Assembly: GCA_937903155.1 (NCBI GenBank)
Contig: CALCZU010000015.1
Coordinates: forward strand, 1-60,445
DNA from: an uncultured Bdellovibrionales bacterium
GTDB taxonomy: Bacteria > Bdellovibrionota > FAC87 > UBA2466
Length of the DNA: 60,445 nt
Direction: 5' to 3'
In this document: piece by piece, positions 8,489-16,339 of the stretch
Layout of the letters: the number at the start of each line of letters is the position of its first letter
How positions within the stretch are numbered: the stretch's first letter is position 1
Position numbers and translations under genes: made by a program
Notes under the pieces: model-generated
The model's input: the letters and a program-made list of their open reading frames with translations, nothing else
The model's database searches: none
What the model was told of the DNA's origin: nothing

Positions 8489-9829
8489 ATGACGTATGAG
8501 AAAAAAATCTATTCTGGACTTCTAGTCGTCATCGGCGCATTTTTACCACTCGTTTGCGTTTCACTCTTCGCAATCCATAAACTCATTGATGACGAAAAAT
8601 TCATCATCGAATCCAACGCAAAACAGACGCTTCTCATTGAACGTCTACAATTTTTTAATGCGGCACAGTCGCGACAACTTCTCTTGTACATTTTTACGAA
8701 GGAGAAATCGCAGCTCAAATCCTATTACGAGTTTAATGGTTTGTTTAATTCCGTGCTCGCAGAAATTGTGAGACTCGAAACCGATCCTCCCGATCTCGTT
8801 CTTCTCGCAAAACTCAAAGTCGATTCGGATGCGGTCCACCCTTATCGCGAGCAAGGCATCCGAATGGTCGATCAAGGCAAAAGCGGCGAAACCATCGCAC
8901 ACTACTTCCAGAAAACGAGTGCGGCGCTCAGCCGCGAGATTTCGGATACCGCCCAGCAACTGGCGATTAGTGCCGCGCAGACGGAAGCCGATGCTAACGC
9001 GCGAAGAGACAGTTCAATCAAAAAACTAGAAGAAGCCATTTTCTTCCTCGCTTTTCTCGCAACCATCCTTTTAGTTTGGGCGACTCAGTTAATTGTAAAA
9101 GTTTCGCGCCAGAAACGCCTCACCGATGAACAAAGTGCGCGCATTTCCAACGCGCGCAAAGAAATTGTCGAAATTGTCTCTCACGACATTAAAAATCCGA
9201 TTTCTACGATTCTGATCTCGGTGGATATGATGAAGCTGTCGCTTGCAGAGGAACAAACGAATTCCAACTTGCAAACAAGTCTCGGAATGATCGAACGCTC
9301 CGCAAAGACGGTTCGGCAACTGATTACCGACTTACTCGACCATACAAAAATCGAGTCAGGCAATTTAGTCCTCGATTCGAAGCCCTGCGATTTGGGAGAA
9401 ATCGTTGAGAACGTTGCCACTCGTTTCAAATTATTAGCTCAGGCCAAGAGTCTCCAATTTAAAATTCAGGTTCCTGGCGACGAGATGATTTCATCCTGCG
9501 ACCCAGCACGGATCGATCAGGTTCTTTCAAATCTCCTTGGCAACGCGATTAAGTTCACTCCAAACGGCGGAACAGTCACGATTTGCTGTAAAAAAACCGA
9601 AAAAGGAATCGCGATTTCAGTGGAAGACTCAGGTGTGGGAGTCAGTGAAGAACAAATCCCTCATCTTTTTGATAGGTATTGGCAAGTGAACAAATCCAGC
9701 CAACAAGGCTCAGGGCTCGGACTTGCCATCGTAAAATCGATTATCGACGCTCACCGAGGGCAGATCCAGGTTGAAAGTGTGCCGAAAAAAGGCACTAAGT
9801 TCAATTTACTGCTTCCCCACTCTGTCTAA
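8489..9829 (+). CDS. Membrane-bound sensor histidine kinase
   Basis: A 446-residue kinase. I chose the ATG at 8489 because the upstream GTG (8438) would precede the likely promoter and adds a non-membrane leader. Two membrane helices (about residues 9-31 and 182-204) enclose a helical periplasmic sensor of about 150 residues, the layout of a four-helix-bundle sensor. A short linker leads to HisKA with His232 in EIVSHDIKNPIS. The ATPase domain has the N box (NLLGNAIKF), G1 (EDSGVGV), the F box region (FDRYWQVN) and G2 (GSGLGLAIV). No HAMP domain is obvious and no response regulator is adjacent. It differs from the SHDLxEPLRM-type kinases elsewhere in this window and belongs to the common EnvZ/PhoR-like class. 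Confidence 0.92.
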   Translation: MTYEKKIYSGLLVVIGAFLPLVCVSLFAIHKLIDDEKFIIESNAKQTLLIERLQFFNAAQSRQLLLYIFTKEKSQLKSYYEFNGLFNSVLAEIVRLETDPPDLVLLAKLKVDSDAVHPYREQGIRMVDQGKSGETIAHYFQKTSAALSREISDTAQQLAISAAQTEADANARRDSSIKKLEEAIFFLAFLATILLVWATQLIVKVSRQKRLTDEQSARISNARKEIVEIVSHDIKNPISTILISVDMMKLSLAEEQTNSNLQTSLGMIERSAKTVRQLITDLLDHTKIESGNLVLDSKPCDLGEIVENVATRFKLLAQAKSLQFKIQVPGDEMISSCDPARIDQVLSNLLGNAIKFTPNGGTVTICCKKTEKGIAISVEDSGVGVSEEQIPHLFDRYWQVNKSSQQGSGLGLAIVKSIIDAHRGQIQVESVPKKGTKFNLLLPHSV

Positions 9830-9958
9830 CAGTCGCCTACTTGACGAAAACTTACGAAATCAGGTAAATGTCCACTCGCAGTTTTCTACTGCATGAATCA
9901 TTCAACTTAGGCTCAAACGAATTTTCTCTCTGGTGGCAATGCATTTGCAATTCCTGGG

Positions 9959-11014
9959 ATGAGATTTAGGAAGGTTATGAAAAATATTCGCGTATACATT
10001 CTGTTTTTAGTTGTTCTATCGCAGCCAATCACGACATTCGGGTACGCGCAAGGCGCAAGCACCCCTCCGCCTCTTACAGATCAAGAGTACTTAGAAAATA
10101 AGCATAGAACAAAAGAAGTTCGCAACGCGGTTGATGAGCGAGATTGCATTCTAAAACTTGCCAGAAAATATTTGGACATGGAGCCCGGTGCACACAAAGA
10201 TTTAAAATTAGAAAACAAAGTCTATTTCCGGAAAGATATTCTAGAGGATACATACACGGTCTACGCGGTTTCAGGAAAAGACTCGCAAGAATACAAAATT
10301 ACGATCTCCGCGAAGTACAACACGGAAAATAAAAGCTGCTCTAACTTGTATCAATTTAGGTTGTTGGATTCCAAAGGTGAATTGGTCACGTATGCAGAGA
10401 CGGAAGCGCACCATTATTTTAAAGTGGTTGAACCTACTTCCACAGCACGAGCAATATATTCGCCTACCGATTTTAATCGGGAAAGAAAGTACCGTGCCGA
10501 CCAATGTCCGACTAGCAAAAATATTCAATTCGACATTGACCCCGAATTACTCTCAAAAGATCTCCCCGTTGTCGTCGGCGAAGCACTCCTTTGGAAAACG
10601 TCGAATAAAATTACTAAAATGAATGCGGGCAAATGGAAACTCGTACGAAAGTTCGGTAAAGCCTTTTTAATTTTTGAAGAAAGCGGACACGTCGTCAACG
10701 CTTACGAAGTCATTGAAGAAGGTGGAAAACCAAAGTATATCGCCGTCGATGCAAACATTCTTGCAAGACTGCATCGCACCAGTAGTGAACTTCTCATAAA
10801 GGCATCTGACAAAATCTGCACGACAGGAGTCTTGACTGATTCTACCGATCCTAAAATAGTTTTAGAAGAAGGCTTAGTGCAGCATCAAAAAAGAGAAGAA
10901 ACCCCCTCGCCCTCGGTTCACACTTCCCAAGCCGACCCTTCAGCCGAGCAGAAAAAGCTCGAAGCAGATAAGAAGCGTCGAGAAGATGCCCTTAGAAAAC
11001 TAAAGGGCGATTAG
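9959..11014 (+). CDS. Exported protein, unrecognised
   Basis: A 351-residue protein with a signal peptide (hydrophobic VYILFLVVLSQPITTFGYA, cleavage near AQGAS). The mature part is mixed alpha/beta with Cys in DERDCIL, NKSCSNL, ADQCPTS and DKICTTG, an even number compatible with two disulphides. The last 50 residues are Pro/Ser-rich, then strongly charged helix (KKLEADKKRREDALRK). The start may be the second Met (9977), though AGGAAGG is only two bases before it. The gene ends tail to tail with the metalloprotease gene, overlapping by 4 bases. No family is recognised. Confidence 0.7.
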   Translation: MRFRKVMKNIRVYILFLVVLSQPITTFGYAQGASTPPPLTDQEYLENKHRTKEVRNAVDERDCILKLARKYLDMEPGAHKDLKLENKVYFRKDILEDTYTVYAVSGKDSQEYKITISAKYNTENKSCSNLYQFRLLDSKGELVTYAETEAHHYFKVVEPTSTARAIYSPTDFNRERKYRADQCPTSKNIQFDIDPELLSKDLPVVVGEALLWKTSNKITKMNAGKWKLVRKFGKAFLIFEESGHVVNAYEVIEEGGKPKYIAVDANILARLHRTSSELLIKASDKICTTGVLTDSTDPKIVLEEGLVQHQKREETPSPSVHTSQADPSAEQKKLEADKKRREDALRKLKGD

Positions 11015-12222
11015 TGATAGTAATTTTTTCTAAGTTGGTCGTAGTGCGTTTGTTTTAAATGCCCTCGGCGACTGCACATCAGATTTGAGATATCCAACTG
11101 GTAGCTGACCATGGTTTGGCTTCGGTCGTCGAAAAATTCTAAATAACAATCCGGAAAACCCAAGATATGACCGAACTCGTGGCGAATCGTCCATTGAACG
11201 TCATACTCAGCGAGCGGCGCATTCGCATCCATGGTGATCGTGTTTCCACCCACACCTTCGACGTGAGGAGTCGCTCCGGCCTCAAATGCAACATTGGATG
11301 CCGCATTGTTTTTGAATTGAAGACGTAATTGCCATTGATCCCATTTCCATTCTTCTTCGATATTATCGACGAGGAATTTCTGAATTTTCAAAATCGAAGG
11401 CGTTCGAAAGGGGATTCGAAGTTCGTCGGCATGCGAAGAAGTCCACTCAATATCGTGTCGCGGATTCGAAATTGTAAAAAGAGAATCCCAGAGTGATTTC
11501 GCGGGACCTCGGTACTTTTGATAGTAGCTGAGAATATTATTTGAACTTTGAAGCTCTAACCTACAGCTGCTCTCGCTTGAGTTAGAGTTAAAACACTGGC
11601 CCATCAGCCACGAGCTGAGGCGCGTTTTATCCTCCAATGGAAGGCCCGCCCAATTTTTCAACTTTTCGAGAAGGTCTGATTCTTTTTCAAGGAAATAGTA
11701 ACCTCGTAAATCCATTTTTCTTCGGCCTGAGTATGAGATCAAGAAAGGCTCCTGCAAAATCCATCGCGAAGCAGACTGGTAGTTTGAAACAATCGCAAGC
11801 CCCCAATGAATAAATTCCCCTCCTCCCGGATTAGGATTTCCCGTAAACGCGGCGCCCTTAAAGAGGATATTTTGGTAAGAAGCTGGTAGAGAAGATTTGA
11901 GTTCATCAAATGAGGCGAGAATCCTCGAAGGGTTCGAGAGTCGGGGACTGTCAATCGGATAACCGACCGCCGTCGCCGCACTCGAAAGCGAAAGCGTTCC
12001 ACCGCCTGAATTTGCATTGATGTAGTTCAGCCATTCCAAAAACCTCTTTCCCATTTCCATCACGGGGTTTAAGGCGCTGCTCTTCGTGAGCTGATTGAGT
12101 TCGGGATGTGCTTCGAAATACGCCGCGTACTGTTGCGCGGTCATTTCCATCTCCAGATGAGGGACACCAAAACTCACGGCTGAGTATATTGCGAGACATC
12201 CTAAGAGAGTTCTCTTTTTCAT
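11011..12222 (-). CDS. Secreted zinc metalloprotease of metzincin type
   Basis: A 403-residue protein with a signal peptide (basic MKKR, then LLGCLAIYSAVSFGV). The C-terminal region carries HEFGHILGFPD (residues 348-358), matching the metzincin pattern HExxHxxGxxH/D: His348 and His352 bind zinc, Glu349 is the general base, and the third ligand is Asp358, as in snapalysin-like enzymes. A downstream NLMCS supplies a plausible Met-turn (Met382). Residues 25-330 have no recognisable domain and include a Cys pair (MGQCFNSN, ESSCRLEL); part may act as a prodomain or substrate-binding module. Peptide hydrolysis outside the cytoplasm is inferred from family knowledge. The target is unknown. Confidence 0.82.
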   Translation of the reverse strand: MKKRTLLGCLAIYSAVSFGVPHLEMEMTAQQYAAYFEAHPELNQLTKSSALNPVMEMGKRFLEWLNYINANSGGGTLSLSSAATAVGYPIDSPRLSNPSRILASFDELKSSLPASYQNILFKGAAFTGNPNPGGGEFIHWGLAIVSNYQSASRWILQEPFLISYSGRRKMDLRGYYFLEKESDLLEKLKNWAGLPLEDKTRLSSWLMGQCFNSNSSESSCRLELQSSNNILSYYQKYRGPAKSLWDSLFTISNPRHDIEWTSSHADELRIPFRTPSILKIQKFLVDNIEEEWKWDQWQLRLQFKNNAASNVAFEAGATPHVEGVGGNTITMDANAPLAEYDVQWTIRHEFGHILGFPDCYLEFFDDRSQTMVSYQLDISNLMCSRRGHLKQTHYDQLRKNYYH

Positions 12223-12267
12223 GAAGGTTCCTTTGTAGGGGGGATATTTCTATTATAGCAAACACCC

Positions 12268-12294
12268 CGTCGTTGCGAGGAGCCGCAGGCGACG
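12268..12294. repeat. REP-like palindromic element (single unit)
   Basis: CGTCGTTGCGAGGAGCCGCAGGCGACG forms an imperfect hairpin (CGTCG/CGACG ends) and shares the TTGCGAGGAG core with the other elements. It lies between divergent genes, upstream of the purine operon promoter. Confidence 0.65.
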
Positions 12295-12390
12295 AGTTTA
12301 TGCGAAGCGTTATAGAAGTTCAAAAACCCTATCTGGGCGTACTACGTAACTAATTGATATCATTTACCTTTTATTTTGTTTATTCCCAAC

Positions 12391-12419
12391 TTGAAAAACT
12401 CAGCCTGAAATTGTATGTT
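12391..12419 (+). promoter_or_regulatory. Predicted promoter of the purine operon
   Basis: TTGAAA (12391-12396), a 17-base spacer and TATGTT (12414-12419). The predicted start near 12426 gives a 24-base leader containing GGAG (12441-12444) five bases before the ATG at 12450. I saw no obvious purine riboswitch in this short leader. Confidence 0.5.
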
Positions 12420-12449
12420 TCACCCGAATTTAACCCTCCCGGAGTTCGT

Positions 12450-13421
12450 ATGAGCCTTTTATTATTAATGTTTTTAAACATCCTCAATGCCGCGACCCGA
12501 CCCGTGACGCCTCAGCCAGAAGTCGACATGGAACTCACGGGAAAGCTCACCGCACGCGAATTCTTTAAAAAGCGGGCTGCCGATAAGGAATGCTCGGCCG
12601 AACTCGAAAAGCAAAGACAACTTTACCGCACTCAAAAACTTGCCCTGATTGAGCTGAAAAAATCCGGCGGAAAGCCCGACGCGCTCGATGCGAAAGAAGC
12701 GGAAAACTTAAAAACGCTGAAAACCCTTTTAGTCCAGTTAAGAAAATGCGGCGATTGCTTGGTTAAACCGGTCGTCACGGGAAAACCTTTTAAGATGCCA
12801 GGTTCTAACCAAACCGAAGTTTGGACCGTCGCAGACGGTTCCTGCCAACTCGCACAAGAAGACAAAAAAATCTTAGAAGATATTTTTCAAGTTAGCGTCG
12901 ATACGATGCTGGACATCCATAAATACCCGGGCCGCAATAATGGATTTCCACTTCTCTTAGAATTCGAAGCGATGGATTACAAAAAAGCGATTATGCTTCC
13001 GAATGTCGGAAAACTGGAAAGTCCGACCGAAGTTTATGCCTTTGTCGGAGTCCAGGGTCCCAAAAACCCCATCGGTTACGCAGGCTTTCAGTACATTGGA
13101 AAAAATACGGTTGTGGCTCGCGAAAAGAATGGATTGAAAGAACTGATTATCAGCATGAGTGGAGTCGAAAATCCCAATGGATTTGAAGAGCCCAGCATGA
13201 ATGTCATCTCGGCGGGCGGAAAAAAATTCAAAATCTTTCCATTGATGTCGCTCACTCGAGTCGAAGTCATGTGGTACTTAAATTCCGACGGATACTCCCG
13301 CTATTACACTGCTGCGGATTTCGGACACTTGGGAGCTTTGGATTATTTACAGTCCTACGCCGAAGAAACACTTTTAAACACACTACATAGACAAGTTGAG
13401 AGGAGTTTAGGGAACCCGTGA
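12450..13421 (+). CDS. Exported protein translationally coupled to purB, unrecognised
   Basis: A 323-residue protein. The ATG at 12450 is chosen because GGAG lies five bases upstream, a promoter-like pair ends at 12419, and this start gives a signal peptide (MSLLLLMFLNILNAATRP); a longer frame from 12354 would start upstream of the promoter. The mature part has a charged helical section (about 40-90), a Cys cluster (RKCGDCLV, GSCQLA) and a mixed alpha/beta domain. No family is recognised. Its stop TGA overlaps the GTG start of purB, so it sits in the same message as six cytoplasmic purine enzymes, which is unexpected for an exported protein. Confidence 0.75.
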   Translation: MSLLLLMFLNILNAATRPVTPQPEVDMELTGKLTAREFFKKRAADKECSAELEKQRQLYRTQKLALIELKKSGGKPDALDAKEAENLKTLKTLLVQLRKCGDCLVKPVVTGKPFKMPGSNQTEVWTVADGSCQLAQEDKKILEDIFQVSVDTMLDIHKYPGRNNGFPLLLEFEAMDYKKAIMLPNVGKLESPTEVYAFVGVQGPKNPIGYAGFQYIGKNTVVAREKNGLKELIISMSGVENPNGFEEPSMNVISAGGKKFKIFPLMSLTRVEVMWYLNSDGYSRYYTAADFGHLGALDYLQSYAEETLLNTLHRQVERSLGNP

Positions 13422-14707
13422 TCGAACGCTATAGCAGACCTCAAATGTCGGCCCTCTGGAGTGAAGAGGCAAAGTTTAGAACTTGGCTGGATGTGGAGGT
13501 GCTTGCGTGCGAAGCGATGGCCCATTACAAACTCATTCCCTCCTCTGCCATTGAATCCATCCGCAAAAATGCCAAATTTGATATCGAAACGGTTTTAGAG
13601 CGCGAACGCGAAACAAAACATGATGTTGCAGCGTTTGTCTCTGTCGTGCAGGACTCTATCGGCGAAGCCGGTCGTTTCTTACATATGGGGATGACCAGTA
13701 GTGATGTCGTCGATACTGCCTTTGCATACCGCATGTCGAAATCCTGCGAATTGCTTTTAAAAGAGCTCGATGCATGTCTTGAAGTCACAAAGACGCGAGC
13801 GCTTGAACACAAAAATCTTTTGATGATGGGCCGCACTCACGGGATTCACGCCGAACCCACCACGATGGGACTCAAATGGCTTTTGTGGCATGACATGCTG
13901 AAAAGAGCCAAAGCACGAATTGAAAGCGCAAAAATCGAAGTCTCTGTCGGAAAACTGTCTGGCGCCGTGGGAAATTACGCAAATCTCCCTCCTGAAATTG
14001 AAAAATACGTCTGCGATAAATTGGGATTAAAACAAGACACGGTTTCAACCCAAGTCATCGCACGCGACCGTTTTGCTTCTCTGTTTTCGAGCTTAGCTCT
14101 ATTAGGAAGCACCGTCGAAGCGATTGCGGTCGAACTCCGACATTTACAAAGAACTGAAGTCAGCGAAGTTCGAGAAGGATTTTCGAAAGGGCAAAAAGGT
14201 TCTTCCGCAATGCCTCACAAACGAAATCCCATCAGCGCCGAAAACTTAACGGGCCTTGCAAGACTTTTAAGAGGAATGCTGATTCCCGCTCTCGAAAACG
14301 TAGCACTCTGGCACGAAAGAGATATCAGCCATTCTTCGGTAGAACGGGTTATCGGACCCGATGCGAATATTTTAGCGGATTACATGATCTCTCGCCTTAC
14401 GGGCCTTTTGAAAAACTTAGAAGTTTTCCCGGATAAGATGAAAGAAAATTTAAATCTTCTCCAAGGAGTCGTTTTTTCTCAAAGAGTCCTTTTGAAACTC
14501 ATCGAAAAAGGCATGTCGCGAGACGATGCTTACAAGCTCGTTCAATCCAATGCGCATCAAGCATTGGATACTCGACAGCCGTTTAAATCGCTGCTCGAAA
14601 AAGACGCTGCTGTCAAAAAAGTTTTAAGCGATGCTGAAATTTCGGCGCTTTTCGATACTCAAGTTTATACCGCGCACTTAGATTCTATTTATGGAAAGGT
14701 CTTATGA
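13418..14707 (+). CDS. purB: Adenylosuccinate lyase
   Basis: A 429-residue fumarase/aspartase-superfamily enzyme. It removes fumarate from SAICAR and from adenylosuccinate, two steps in AMP synthesis. The family signature SSAMPHKRNPISAEN is present (about residues 264-278), with the N-terminal MGMTSSDVVD and the GRTHGIHAEP block containing a catalytic His. Length is typical. Translation starts at a GTG overlapping the previous stop (GTGA), with AGGAG 12 bases upstream, and the gene ends in ATGA shared with purC. Confidence 0.96.
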   Translation: MIERYSRPQMSALWSEEAKFRTWLDVEVLACEAMAHYKLIPSSAIESIRKNAKFDIETVLERERETKHDVAAFVSVVQDSIGEAGRFLHMGMTSSDVVDTAFAYRMSKSCELLLKELDACLEVTKTRALEHKNLLMMGRTHGIHAEPTTMGLKWLLWHDMLKRAKARIESAKIEVSVGKLSGAVGNYANLPPEIEKYVCDKLGLKQDTVSTQVIARDRFASLFSSLALLGSTVEAIAVELRHLQRTEVSEVREGFSKGQKGSSAMPHKRNPISAENLTGLARLLRGMLIPALENVALWHERDISHSSVERVIGPDANILADYMISRLTGLLKNLEVFPDKMKENLNLLQGVVFSQRVLLKLIEKGMSRDDAYKLVQSNAHQALDTRQPFKSLLEKDAAVKKVLSDAEISALFDTQVYTAHLDSIYGKVL

Positions 14708-15435
14708 ATTACGAAAAAACAACCGTGATCCGCGAAGGAAAATCGAAGATTTTATACCAAACCGCCGACGGGAATCACATCATTCAATATTTTAAAGATG
14801 ATGCGACCGCCTTCAATGCGCTTAAAAAGGGCCAGATTAAAAACAAAGGTCTGATTAACAACCAAGTTTCTTCGAGCGTGTTTCAATATTTAGAAAAAAA
14901 TGGAATCAAAACCCATTTCGTTTCTCACCAGTCTGAACGTGAGATGGTTTGTAAGAAACTCGAAATTATTCCCGTCGAAGTCGTCGTGCGAAATCGCGCG
15001 GCCGGAAGCATTGTAAAACGCTTAGGCCTTGAGAAAGGTCAGCCTTTTATTCCGCCACTCGTCGAGTGGTTTTATAAGTCCGATGAATTAGGAGATCCGC
15101 TCATTGCTGAGAGCCATATTTCTTATTTTAAATGGGCGACTGAAAGCGAACTCACTCAACTCAGAGAAATCAGTCTTAAAGTGAATACCCTCTTAAAATC
15201 CGTTTTTGATCAAATCGACCTCGAGCTCATCGATTTTAAATTGGAGTTTGGAAGAGATGGAAAAGGCAATGTCCTCTTAGGTGATGAATTTACAGCCGAC
15301 GGCTGCAGGCTCTGGGACAAAAAAACAAACGAATCGATGGATAAAGACCGCTTCCGCCAAGACATGGGTAAAGTCGACGAGGCTTATTTTGAAGTTTCTG
15401 AACGTTTAAAAAACTTTTTCAAGGGGAAATTGTGA
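14704..15435 (+). CDS. purC: SAICAR synthetase
   Basis: A 243-residue phosphoribosylaminoimidazole-succinocarboxamide synthase, which joins aspartate to CAIR using ATP. Visible hallmarks are the N-terminal REGKSKILYQT loop, the conserved EVVVRNRAAGS block and the LIDFKLEFG...LGDEFTADGCRLWD region near the active site. Length matches the short bacterial form. It is coupled by ATGA to purB and by GTGA to purS. Confidence 0.96.
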   Translation: MNYEKTTVIREGKSKILYQTADGNHIIQYFKDDATAFNALKKGQIKNKGLINNQVSSSVFQYLEKNGIKTHFVSHQSEREMVCKKLEIIPVEVVVRNRAAGSIVKRLGLEKGQPFIPPLVEWFYKSDELGDPLIAESHISYFKWATESELTQLREISLKVNTLLKSVFDQIDLELIDFKLEFGRDGKGNVLLGDEFTADGCRLWDKKTNESMDKDRFRQDMGKVDEAYFEVSERLKNFFKGKL

Positions 15436-15674
15436 AAGCTAGAATTCATGTATTTTTAAAAGACGGCGTATTTGATCCTCAAGGCAATACCGTTGCAGGA
15501 AGCCTGCAATCGATGGGATTCAAAAAAGTAAAAGGCATTCGCATGGGTAAAGTGATTGACCTCGAACTTGCCAATGAAACTCAAGACGAAGCCCGTCGTG
15601 AAGTTCAAAAAATGTGCGAACAGCTCTTAGTCAATTCAGTCATCGAATCCTATAAACTTGAGATCCTCGCATGA
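15432..15674 (+). CDS. purS: FGAM synthase small subunit PurS
   Basis: An 80-residue subunit of the multi-protein formylglycinamidine ribonucleotide synthase. The start is a GTG overlapping the purC stop. The sequence shows the family pattern: VFLKDGVFDPQGNTV near the start, SLQSMGFKKVKGIRMGKVI in the middle, and a helix ending in VNSVIESYKLEIL. It bridges PurL and PurQ. Position between purC and purQ is the classic gene order. Confidence 0.95.
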   Translation: MKARIHVFLKDGVFDPQGNTVAGSLQSMGFKKVKGIRMGKVIDLELANETQDEARREVQKMCEQLLVNSVIESYKLEILA

Positions 15675-16339
15675 AAGCCGGCGTCGTCACATTCCCTGGC
15701 TCTAACTGTGATGAGGACTTAGCGTATGCATTGTCCTTAAGCGGTTTTGAAGTGAGTTCTCTTTGGCATAAGGATTCGCCGGATCTTTCTGAGTTTAAAC
15801 TCGTTGTTCTCCCCGGTGGATTTTCTTACGGGGATTATTTAAGAACGGGCGCGATGGCGGCAGTCTCTCCGATTATGCAATCGGTGAAACAATTTGCAGG
15901 CCAAGGCGGGTTGGTTTTAGGCATTTGCAATGGACTTCAGATTCTCTGCGAAGCGGGACTTTTGCCCGGAGCACTCGTCAGAAATAATTCGTTAAAATTT
16001 ATTTGCAAAGATGTCGCTTTGAATGTGGAAGACACGAATAACCCTTGGACGTCTCATTTAAAGAAGAATGACACTTTAATCTATCCCATCGCTCATGGCG
16101 ACGGACGTTATGTGACCGACGAACCCAGCTACAATGCAATGAAAGAAAAAGGGCAGATTCTTCTCACCTACAAAAATAATCCCAATGGATCCGCGCATGA
16201 CATTGCAGGGCTCTGCAATGAAACAAAGAATGTTTTTGGATTGATGCCGCACCCTGAGCGTGCCACCGATTTACGAAGCCAAGACGGTAAAAAGATTTGG
16301 TCTTCGATTTTAAACAGCCTGAAAGAGAAATCCGCATGA
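15671..16339 (+). CDS. purQ: FGAM synthase glutaminase subunit PurQ
   Basis: A 222-residue class I glutamine amidotransferase supplying ammonia to PurL. The catalytic Cys is in VLGICNGLQIL and the His/Glu pair is in MPHPERATD. The start GVVTFPGSNCDEDL is typical of PurQ. It overlaps purS and purL by four bases each (ATGA). Confidence 0.96.
   Translation: MKAGVVTFPGSNCDEDLAYALSLSGFEVSSLWHKDSPDLSEFKLVVLPGGFSYGDYLRTGAMAAVSPIMQSVKQFAGQGGLVLGICNGLQILCEAGLLPGALVRNNSLKFICKDVALNVEDTNNPWTSHLKKNDTLIYPIAHGDGRYVTDEPSYNAMKEKGQILLTYKNNPNGSAHDIAGLCNETKNVFGLMPHPERATDLRSQDGKKIWSSILNSLKEKSA

Noticed and set aside
16297..16335. Longer purL start
   Set aside because: ATGA overlap with purQ at 16336 is consistent with all other junctions and with PurL length.
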